Below are positions 26,101-38,100 of a DNA stretch of 64,000 nucleotides, piece after piece (the stretch's first letter is position 1; each line of letters opens with the position of its first letter). Origin of the DNA: Serripes groenlandicus (lineage: Eukaryota > Mollusca > Bivalvia > Cardiida > Cardiidae); NCBI GenBank assembly GCA_031761405.1, contig JASEVX010000013.1, forward strand, positions 40,190,601 to 40,254,600, written 5' to 3'. Both the position numbers and the translations under genes were made by a program. Below the pieces are notes generated by a model, which was not told the origin of the DNA, did no database searches, and worked only from the letters and a program-made list of their open reading frames with translations.

Positions 26101-29100
26101 TAAACACAGCTACTTTTACTCAAATGCAACATCAATTACGAGAAATGCAATACGATGGAACCTGTGTGTAAAGATCACCCATGGGAAGGCACCATTCTGG
26201 TCTTTATTCACAGGTGGTCTTTCAATTCAGAGTCAGTAATGCAGAAAAAAAGTACATATAAAGGTGTGGTTGCTAAACACAGAGAATTGCTAGGTGGTCT
26301 CTAGCACAGGTTAGACTGTACAACTGTCTTCTTTTGTCGATGTGTTTTCAAAAGGCTGTCTGCTGCAGAGACGTCAGAAAGCGTCTATATCAGGGAAAGG
26401 GTTAATAATTCTACACTCTTATTAATAAAGATTTTCCATAATTGTGCCTACATGTTTTCAAAGTCGTCTGAAGCAAATTTATTGTAATTGTGAAAGGTAT
26501 GAATTGATTGATAAGTTAAAGTTTACCGTCATGTCAATGGTATTTCAGTTGTATAACCGTGACAAGTTTATATAACCTGCTTTACTCAATATCTTGAATC
26601 AGTACTCAAAACAATATTATTGCCAGGCAACTGGTGTTCTTTCCACGGAGACTATTTAGCTAGTCACAATGACTTTTGTAAAAAATGAGTGGCCAAGCGA
26701 AGGTTGAACCCCTAACCTACGGATTGATAGCCCTCATCGTTAACAACTGAGCTATCGCGGTTTGAGAGGGAAAGGTAAGAAAATTAAAGCCAAATGACAT
26801 AAAAAACAAGAGCACCGCGTACGGCACAGACGCTCGACTGATAGAGAGAAAAAAGAAACAAGAGGGCCATGAGGCCCTGGAATCGCTCACCTGAGAATGG
26901 GCTATTTAAGACATAACTCTCTCATGCTCAAGCCAAAAATGTGGCTTCCAGAGTGTTAACAAGATTTCCCTTAAATTTGGTCTAGTGACCTAGTTTTTGA
27001 CATGACATGACCCATATTCGAACTTGGCCTGATATCATCAGGACAAACTTTCTGATAAAGTTTCAACATGCTCAAGTTTAAAATGCGGCTTCAAGAGTGT
27101 TAACAAGATTTTCCTTAAATTTGGCCTAGTGACCTAGTTTTTGACCCGACATGACTCATATTCGAACTTGGCCTAGCTATTACTTAGACAAATATTCTGA
27201 CAAAGTTTCAACATGCTCAAGCCAGAAATGTGGCTTCTAGAGTGTAATCAAGATTTTCCTTAAATTTGGCCTAGTGACCTAATTTTTGACCGCACATGAC
27301 CCATATTCGAACTTGGCCTAGATATCAAAAGACAAACTTTCTAATAAAGTTTCAACATGCTCAAGTTTAAAATGTGGCTTCCAGAGTGTTAACAAGATTT
27401 TCCTTCAATTTGGCCTAGTGACCTACTTTTTGACCGGACATGACCCATATTCGAACTTGGCCTAGATATCATCAAGACAAACTTTCCGACAAAGTTTCAA
27501 CATGGTCAAGTTTAAAATGTGGCTTCCAGAGTGTTAACAAGATTTTCCTTCAATTTGGCCTAGTGACCTAGTTTTTGACCCGACATGACCTATATTCGAA
27601 CTTGGCCTAGATATCACTATGACAAACATTCTGACAAAGTTTCAATATGCTCAAGCCAAAAATGCGGCTTCAGGAGTGTTAACAAGATTTTCCTTAAATT
27701 TGACCTAGTGACCTAGCTTTTGACTCGACATGACCTATTTTCGAACTTGGCCTAGATATCACTAAGACAAACATTCTGACAAAGTTTCAACATGGTCAAG
27801 TTTAAAATGTGGCTTCCAGAGTGTTAACAAGATTTTCCTTCAATTTGGCCTAGTGACCTACTTTTTGACCCGACATGACCTATATTCGAACTTGGCCTAG
27901 ATATCACTATGACAAACATTCTGACAAAGTTTCAATATGCTCAAGCCAAAAATGCAGCTTCAGGAGTGTTAACAAGATTTTCCTTCAATTTGGCCTAGTG
28001 ACCTACTTTTTGACCGGACATGACCCATATTCGAACTTGGCCTAGATATCATCAAGACAAACTTTCCGACAAAGTTTCAACATGGTCAAGTTTAAAATGT
28101 GGCTTCCAGAGTGTTAACAAGATTTTCCTTCAATTTGGCCTAGTGACCTAGTTTTTGACCCGACATGACCTATATTCGAACTTGGCCTAGATATCACTAT
28201 GACAAACATTCTGACAAAGTTTCAATATGCTCAAGCCAAAAATGCGGCTTCAGGAGTGTTAACAAGATTTTCCTTAAATTTGACCTAGTGACCTAGCTTT
28301 TGACTCGACATGACCTATTTTCGAACTTGGCCTAGATATCACTAAGACAAACATTCTGACAAAGTTTCAACATGGTCAAGTTTAAAATGTGGCTTCCAGA
28401 GTGTTAACAAGATTTTCCTTCAATTTGGCCTAGTGACCTACTTTTTGACCCGACATGACCTATATTCGAACTTGGCCTAGATATCACTATGACAAACATT
28501 CTGACAAAGTTTCAATATGCTCAAGCCAAAAATGCAGCTTCAGGAGTGTTAACAAGATTTTCCTTAAATTTGACCTAGTGACCTAGCTTTTGACCCAACA
28601 TGACCTATTTTCGAACTTGGCCTAGACATCACTAAGACAAACATTCTGACAAAGTTTCAACATGCTCAAGCCAAAAATGCGGCTTCAGGAGTGTTAACAA
28701 GATTTTCCTTAAATTTGGCCTAGTGACCTACTTTTTGACGGGACATGACCCATATTCGAACTTGGCCTAGATATCATCAAGACAAACTTTCCGACAAAGT
28801 TTCAACATGGTCAAGTTTAAAATGTGGCTTCCAGAGTGTTAACAAGATTTTCCTTCAATTTGGCCTAGTGACCTAGTTTTTGACCCGACATGACCTATAT
28901 TCGAACTTGGCCTAGATATCACTATGACAAACATTCTGACAAAGTTTCAATATGCTCAAGCCAAAAATGCGGCTTCAGTAGTGTTAACAAGATTTTCCTT
29001 AAATTTGACCTAGTGACCTAGCTTTTGACCCGACATAACCTATTTTCGAACTTGGCCTAGATATCACTAAGACAAACATTCTGACAAAGTTTCAACATGC

Positions 29101-32100
29101 TCAAGCCAAAAATGCGGCTTCAGGAGTGTTAACAAGATTTTCCTTAAATTTGACCTAGTGACCTAGATTTTGACCCCACATGACCCAGTTTCGAACTTGG
29201 CCTAGAGTTGATCGAGATATATGTTCTGATAAACTTTTATAAAGATTGGATGCAAAATGTTGCCTCTAGTGGATTAACAAGCAAATGTTGACGACGGACG
29301 ACGAACGACGAACGACGGACGACAGACAAAAGGCGATCACAATAACTCACCTTGAGCACTACGTGCTCTGGTGAGCTAAAAATGAGCTAAACAAAAAACC
29401 TTAACCGGACGACCACGCATCGGTCGCCAGGGTCATGACAATAGCTCTCGTTTTTTTCAAAAGTCGAGCTAATAATCCTTTCACACATACAACAAATCTG
29501 CAGCAGACGACTTTGAAAACATCTAAACAAAAATTTGAAAAATTCTTTATAGACGAAAAGTGTAAACATTTAATTGAGTTAAAAACATTGTGGCAAAAGG
29601 AGAAATGACTCATCATTCTTTTTGCCACAGTAATTTCAAAAAGTTGTCTGCTGCAGAGATTTATGTCAAAAAGCGTCTACACAGGGGAAACGGTTAAAAG
29701 GCTTTACCAAGGGTAAACACATGGATTTGGATGGTTCTCCGATTCGCAACTGAAACTGCTGAACAAAACGGCCAGTCGCTGATGTCGAAATGGATCAAGA
29801 CTGTCCACTTTCTTTTCCCAGATTACACTGGATTCTTTTTGTTGAATATCACCCTTCACTGCAGAATCACCTGAGGGTTGTCTCCCTTTAGATGCCTGGT
29901 TACCGTTTTGCTGGGATTGGTTCCTGGTTTCGTTTTTAGATCTGAAACTCTTTGTGCTGACCACGTTAATTCTTCCACCATAGGCTCTGTACTTTGCAAG
30001 GATGTACTAAAATAAATAACATAACATTAACCCTTTCCCTCATATTGGCGCTTTCTGACGCCTCTGCAGCAGACAGCATTTTGAAAACATAGTGACAAAA
30101 GAAGAAATTGCTCAAAACAAGCAATTTCTCCTTTTGACACAATGTTTTTTCACTTTTAGTCATAGGTTATCCATTCAATTATAGAGGTTTTCTATTGTTT
30201 GACAAAATATGTTCAAAGTCGTCTGCTGCAGAATTGTCGTATGAGGGAAAGGGTTAACTATATATGCAATAGCAATATATAAAGGGAGGTGACCAATCCG
30301 GTAATATTGTTACTATATAAATATTGCATGGCTTCCAGGTGTGACATATTGTCAACATGAGGAAAATACTGTTACCCGAGGCGAAGCCGAAGTTAACAGT
30401 ATTTACCCGAATGTTGACAATATGTACTGTCACACTGGAAGCCATGCACTATTTATTTTATTATACTGAACACAATTACACGTTTATTCAATTTATTCTG
30501 TACCTTTGTAGGAGAAGTGAACATGGGTAGATCTACTACAATGTAACACACACATATGCATATACCGGTTAACAGTATACTGTTACATGGCACACGCATC
30601 TAAAATGTGACGTTATTGTTTGAAATGACGTCATGCACGTGCATAACCAACATTTTAACGCGCGTGCCATGTAACAGTATACTGTTAACCGGTCAAAAAC
30701 GTACTGTTAGCATGAGACAGTAAGAAATGGCCCATGATGAGTATATGAGAATTTAACATTACAATGTCACGTGAGGTATAATAATATAATTTACTATATT
30801 ACGCCGGGGACCAAACTTGTTTCGTACCATGCTTGATTTTTGCACGCAGTGCCCTGGTAGCTCAGTTGGTAAGCGATACGGGATGTCAATCTAGGGTTGT
30901 GAGTTGGAATCAAAGCTTGGCCAACATCTTTTCTGACGTTTGATTAAAGTCATTGTGACAAAAGTCATTCGTCTTCCACCAATGCGCTAACAGTATATGT
31001 GCAAAAAGCAGACAGTTGCTTGGAAGGATTGTTTCGTGGATTACTGGTGTGAGAAAGCCAGGAAACACATGAGTAGGTGAACTGGCCGCCGCGATATGAC
31101 TGAAAAATTACAAGGGCCATTACTCTGGTACTTTGGGAGTGACTGATGCATCATTGTCAGGATAAACAATACAGAGAGTACTGGTAATTTTCCCAGGAAA
31201 CACTACAATGTAACTGAAACTCAATCAATCATCACTCTGCTATTACAGCATGGAGAATAACAAAACAAGATACAAATTGTGAGAATCAAGTCCAAAACTT
31301 TATGCCAAATATTTTGTTAGAGGGTTCAAAGTTTTAATATAAGTTTCCACACCGCTTTAACCCTTTCCCTCATACGACAATTCTGCAGCAGATGACTTTG
31401 AACATATTTTTTTCAAAAAATAGAAAATCTCTATAATTGAATAGATAACCTATGACTAAAAGTTGAAAACATTGTGCCGCAAAAGGAGAAACTGCTTGTT
31501 TTGAGCAATTTCTTCTTTTGTCACTGTTTTCAAAAAGCTGTCTGCTGCAGAGGCATCTGCAAGCGTTTATATGAGGGAAAGGGTTAAACAGTATTTCAGT
31601 TATATCAAAGCGTTTTTCTGGGTAAATTACCTGTACAATCAATATTCTTTATGCTGACACCGATGTTTCAATCATAATTCTATGGAAAAAGTTGTGCAGA
31701 AGTAGAGCATCTGCCTCTAGTACCAGAGGTCCTGGGTTCGAATCCTGTGACCTAATGGCACAAGTATTGGTTATGTCTCCAGGAAGCAAACATCAGGCAC
31801 ATTAAATATAAGCTTAAAGCTTGTTTTGCAAACGATGTATAAAAATAAGTTTAAACTAATGCTACCTACAGATGCAATCCTGGGTACCCTGAGGGGAAGC
31901 AATTATTACCAGATTAATAGACTGGAGAACAGACCCTTCAGTTCCTACTGCCGAGGAGCACAATCTAACCTCTAAACCACAGAGATGGTTCAGGATTTTA
32001 TTAAAATGATCGATTGATTGTTTGGTGTTTTACGCCACTTTCAACAATTTTTCAGTTATACTACTGGTTCATCTATTCTGACACCAGCCAGTCAGTTGTA

Positions 32101-35100
32101 AGGCTTACCCCGCAACCCTTAGCGCCAAGAAGGGCAGCCATTACTATCATTTTTAAAGTCTTTGGTATGACCTGACCGGGGATGGAACCTATGACCTCCC
32201 ACACCTGAGGTGGACGCTCTGACATTACACTTATGAGGCAGTTAATTTTATTAAAAAGAATACCTGAGTCTCTTTATCCCAAGCTGGTTTGTTCAGTTGA
32301 CATCGAATAAACTCATGAGCTTCTGCGATTTTAACATTTGATGGTGGCTCGTATTTCTTTATCGCATCATCTTGGTATCTGAACCTGGGCTTTGATTGGC
32401 CGTTCTTATACCTACAATATAATAGGAAGAATGTTATCTTAACCCTTTATCAATAAATCTGCACAAGACAACTTTGAAAAGATTTAGGCAAAAACGTGAA
32501 ATATATCCATAAATGAGAGTTTCCTTATAAATAGAATTGAAAACATCGTGTCAAAAGCAGAAATTGCTCATTATGTATGAGGGAAAGGGGGTGTAAAGGA
32601 AGAAAATACTGCAGGGTTTTCTCCAAAAAAATATGATATATCATGACCGCTAAGACTTAAAAAATTGAACAAATTAGCAATACAGCTTTAAAAATAATTT
32701 CTTCCCAAGACCAATACAATTTAAAAAAAAAATTAGATTCATATGAGAAGTAAGAATTAAGGGATGTCATTGTTATTTTAACCCTTTCCCTCATATAGAC
32801 GCTTTCTGACGCCTCTGCAGCAGACGGCTTTTTGAAAACATAGTAACAAAAGAAGAAATTGCACAAAATGTACAATTTCTGCTTTTGTAACAATGTTTTC
32901 AACTTTTAGTCATAGGTTATCCATTCAATTATAGAGATTTTCCATTATTTGACAAAATATGTTCAAAGTCGTCTGCTGCAGAATTGTTATACGAGGGAAA
33001 GGGTTAAGCATCATATTACATAGCCATCATCAGCATGTTATGTCATAGCATAGACTGGACTATGTACATAACCCCCTCTCATCTGCAGGAGACGATCACT
33101 GTTTTCAAGATTATCCGATAATTATACTGCAATTTCATTTTTTACAGATGTTTATTGTTATAACATTTTTTTTTGTTAAAAGTTATTTGCTCTAGATACG
33201 TCAAAAGCAGTTTGCATTAGGGAGAGAAATAAAATGATTGTACTTGCCCAAAATGACTGGACCAATATATTTCCTCAGGAAAATAAGGGCGGAGCTCACA
33301 TTTAGACCCTGCCTCCGTTTCCAAATATGGTAAATCATACATGACATATGGGGATACTGAAAGCACCACATTCTCCAAGCATTTCTTCAGCTTGAACCTG
33401 TAAATAACATAAATACGGAGCTCTAGATAATGTTTTTTCTAATCTTTTCCCACATACAGATGCTTTCTCTGATGCCACTGCAGCAGACAACTTTTGAAAA
33501 CATTGTGGATCAACACTGATCACAGACAGTAGTTTTCGAAAAGTGCCAATAATATATTTAGAGTTATAAGAACTCTTTACACAATTGATGTAAGGTTAAA
33601 ACAAACAAAATAATGGAAGTGACAAACCTATGACTGTGAAGCTGTTCCTGTAAGGCCAGTGAAGACTGGAATATCGTCTCGTCTTGGTTGATCTGGTAGT
33701 TATGTAACGGATCCGAATTATCCGTCAACTGTATCACCTCCGACTTCCGTTTCAGGGATTGGTCACGTATTATCTTTTGGGCTGCTGGACGATGTTCTTG
33801 TTTTCGTAATAACACCGGGGAACTCTCCGTACTTACACTGCTTGTTTCTAAATTTAGAGTCGTGGGAATGTTGGGACTTTTATCACCATTATTGGCTACT
33901 TTACTGTCTGCGGAATTAACAACACTTTTATATTCCTTTATTTTAGTATTATTTTCCTGTTTAATTTCTGATTGGTCAGAAGAAATTACAATATTGGCAG
34001 TTGATTGGATATCACAGACTTGATTTGATTGGTCCACTGGATTAGACCTGGAATCTGATTGGATTTTCATTTGACCTTGACCTAGATCATCAAGGTCGTT
34101 GTCAGCTTCCCTGTCATGTTCCTCTATAGTGTCACATTGTATAAAAGATGATATTCTGTCCTCTTTCATGGTCCCTGATTTAGAAATCTGTTTCGCTTTC
34201 CTACCGCTCCCTACTGAACCTACTTTATTTACAAATAACTTCTCATTTACATCCCCTACAACTTCACCTTCAACTCCTATGAAACCTTCATTGTCTAGTA
34301 TAGGCATTTTTTTAACCTTGTCAGCCATTTCTTGCCCAAGCACACTTTCTTCAACACCACCAATGAAAAAGTTCACATCTTTTCCCTCCGAATTTTTACT
34401 TTCAATTGATTTTTCAGTACCCATTGATTCAACTTTTTCCTTTGTTTCTATATTTTCACCAACTTTAGCGTTGCCAACATCACCGTCACCACTGTCTTGT
34501 TTGGTTTCAAGGTCAAAGTCCATCAGAGAGTCCGTCAGAGAAGTGGGTTTCAGGAATTCGTCCATGCAGAAAGCGGTTTCTAGCCGTGAGTGGTAGGACG
34601 CATAAATCATGAAATTCATGATCTTCTTCACCTGGAAAGAAAAGAATTTATGATCCTGGATGCTCCGAGAAAACTGAACTAAACCCTTTCCAAAATATAG
34701 ACCTTTTTTTTCGAAATCTCCGCAACAGATGACTTTTGAAAACACTGTGGCAAATGGAGAAATTGCTCATAATGAACAATTTCTCCTTTTGCCACAATAT
34801 ATTCAATAATAATTCTTTCTTTCAAAGAAATTTTCCATATCTTTTCCTAGATTATTTCCTGCAGATTTTCACCTGTTGCCATAATGTTTTCAAAAGTCTT
34901 CTTGTGAAGCTGTATTAAAATGCGTCTATATGTGAGAAATGGTTAATAGTCTGGAGTTACCTGCCCCTACCATTACATTATAGGCTCAGATACACACCAA
35001 CTATGGAGGCTACCTTAAAACATGGTGTAACAATTTAGTTTGTTTTATTTGGGTGTTACGCCATTTTCAACATTATTTCAGTTATAGCATGGCGACAGCT

Positions 35101-38100
35101 CACTTATTCATGAATCCTGGTTAAACAAACCAGTACAAGGCTAGGAAATGTGCCTTGCCCAAGAGCACTCCACCATGACCAGAGCTTGGGGGTCCAGACC
35201 GGTGTAGCAAGCAAAAGGCTATAAAGGAAACCAACTGGTTTAACCTTTCAAACTCAAAAAGTAATTACCTCTGTGTAATGTATCGACCCAGATCAGCCGA
35301 AACATTCCGTCTGAGGGGGAAATAGGTATAGAGTAAAGATTCCTGAAACAGATAATCCACAGGAGGCGAAAAAGTGTCTTTCCGAGTTAGTCTGCGCGAC
35401 GTGCTTTGACTGATTCGGATCAAAACTTCACGCTCATATGTATTGGTTCCAAACATGAAATTGTATTGGTCCACTGTAGAGTATCTGAAAATCAGTTGTA
35501 CATTTACACATTTTTTACATATGCAATAATGATAACTGAGGCGAGTTGACCAACTTAGTCCCTATTATTGGTTTATACCAGAAATACAAATTTACTTTGC
35601 TATGCTGGGTTCAAGACTAAAGGATGGATTGATACTTACTCTCTTCAGTTCTTGCAAGGACCCTCCTCGTAGAATAATGGCACAGCCAAGATGCGTCGCG
35701 CATCCGTCGAAACATATCATGTTCTTTGTGTCCCCTGTAGGGACCTTGTAACTACGCACTGAAAAGGTGTGACAAAACCCAAGCGTCTGTCGTATTGTTT
35801 GACCTCTCATCCAACTGTCAACGCTTGTTGCAATTTCTGTCTGCAGGAATCGTGACAGTCTTTCCATTACGCTCTGTAATAGTTTAACATTTAGTCCTTG
35901 AGAAACAGTTGATTGATTGATTGATTTTGGGTTTAATGTCTTTTCTAACAATTGTTCAGTTATATCATGGCGTCCAGTTCACCTACCCATGTGTGGCCCC
36001 TCTTTCTCACGCCAGTACTCCACACAACTGTCTTTCAAAGCAACCCGCTGCTTTTCCACATATACTGTTAGCCCATTGGTTGAAGACAAATGAGGCCCGT
36101 CACAATGGCTTTTGTCAAACATTGAAAAGAATCGTTGCCAAGCCCTGGTTTGAACTTTAAATCCCTGCCCGAGACTTTAGACTGCTATTGATGGCTATGC
36201 AGTGTAGAAGGAGGAATTTGAATAAACAAGCAAATTCAGAGAATTATGGTCCCCCGCCAGGGTCAAGGTCACAAAAATTGGTATTGATGGAAAGGGGTTG
36301 TCACAAGGAATACACATGTGAAATATGAAAGCAGTACCTATTACGGTTCAGAAGTTATGACCAAGGTTAAAGTTTTTGTGACAGCGTGACTGACGGACGG
36401 ACTGACGGACGGACTGACTGACTGACGAATGAGAACTAATAGTCCCCACGCTTTCGCTAAAGCGGGGGACAAAAAAAATCCCCAAAAGTATTGTAGTTTT
36501 TTCATGAGTTACAAAGCAACAAGTCAAATTATTACATTTATTGCTCAATCAGTAAAAACATTATAGGCTATTTCATCAATATGGGAAAATATAGAGTTGG
36601 ATGAGTTCAAAAGAAGGAAAAATATCAATGTATACAATAAACCTTAAATATTACACCAAACCAAACAAATATCCTCAATGTTATACAAATACACCTACCC
36701 TTTTCACGTTATATATGAGAGTGATTCCATGTCTCAACAGGTAGTCCTGAGCTAGTCTTGATACTGACTTCTCAACCACCAAGACAGCCGGTTTCGGTAT
36801 TAATGATGCGATCTTTGCTACAATCTTTCGCAGAAACTCTTCTTCCTGAAATTATTTTACAAGTTCTTTTGGTTAATCCTTTCCTATATACAAGAGGCTT
36901 ATCGACTCCTTTGCAGCAGACGACTTTTGAAAACATCGTGGCAAAAGAAGAAATTGCTCATAATGAGCAAGTTCTACTTTTGCTAGTGTTTTCAACTCTC
37001 TTCAGTAATTACACTTTCATTTTTATGTTTTCCATATATTTTCCTAGATGGTTTAAAGGTGGTCTGCTGCAGAGGTGTTGTATGTGGGAAAGGGTTAAGT
37101 TATATACTTAACTGCATTGATTATTTTTTAGTTGCCTTCCTTAGCATAGTCAGAGAGTAGAAATGCTAACATCCGAAACAAATGATTTATTTTTACGCCG
37201 CTTTCAACATTATTTCAGTTATATCATGGCGAACGTTCACTTATTCATGATCCCTGGGTAAACCAACCAGTACTAGGCTAGAAAATGTGCCTTGCCCAAT
37301 GTCAATCATCAAAAAGAATGAATGATCTAGCTGAGATTCTAACTCAATCATCAGAAAGAATGAATGATCTAGCTGAGATTCTAACTCAATCATCAGAAAG
37401 AATGAATGATCTACCTGAGATTCTAACTCAAGACCACTAGATCGATAGCCCTCATTGTTACTGACTAAGCTATTCCAGCCAGCATCACCAATCTATTGAA
37501 TGAATGTTTGGAGTTTTACACCGCTTTCAATTCATGGATTGGGGTTTAACGCCGTTTTTAACAATTTCTCAGTCATATCACGGCGGCCAGTTCACCTACT
37601 CAAGTGTCTCCTGGTTTTTCTCACACCAGTACTCCACACAACAATCTTCCCAAGCAACTGGCTGCTTTTCCACATAGACTTAGCCCATTGGTGGAAGACG
37701 AATGACGCATGTCGCAATGACTTTTGTCAAACGTCGGAAAGAAAGTTGGCCGAGCCGGGGTTCAAACTCATAACCACTGGATTGACAGCCCATGTCATTA
37801 CCGACTGAGCTACCGGGACTTGACCCCCCCCCCCCCCCCCCCCCCCTTTTCAACAAATGTTCAGTTATGTCATGGTGTTTCCTTGGTTAGTTACCAGTAC
37901 TACTGGTCCATTTATCCTGACACCAGCCTGTCAGTCGTCATGCTTACCCTGCAATAATGAGTGCCAAGGAAGGCAGCCATTACTACCATTTTTAAAGTCT
38001 TTGGTATGACGTATCTGGGGTCGAACCCACAACCTCCCGCACTGGAGTCACTATAAAAGAATGGATTGGCAATCAAATTAAAAGTTGTTTGATATCATTG

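Noticed and set aside
26862..29378. CRISPR-like regular array.
   Set aside because: Units are contiguous 145-bp repeats without unique spacers, in a eukaryotic intron.
34099..34596. A 165-residue plus-strand open frame.
   Set aside because: It is the reverse shadow of PIKfyve exon 16 and has no family resemblance.
35265..35480. A 69-residue open frame between exons 15 and 16 with an acceptor-like TTTTCAG and a donor-like GAG|GTAATT.
   Set aside because: Most of it is homologous to the GAGCC-ended repeat at 43728 and 60782, and no phase-0 insertion is possible without a stop. Human PIKfyve runs straight from exon 15 to exon 16.
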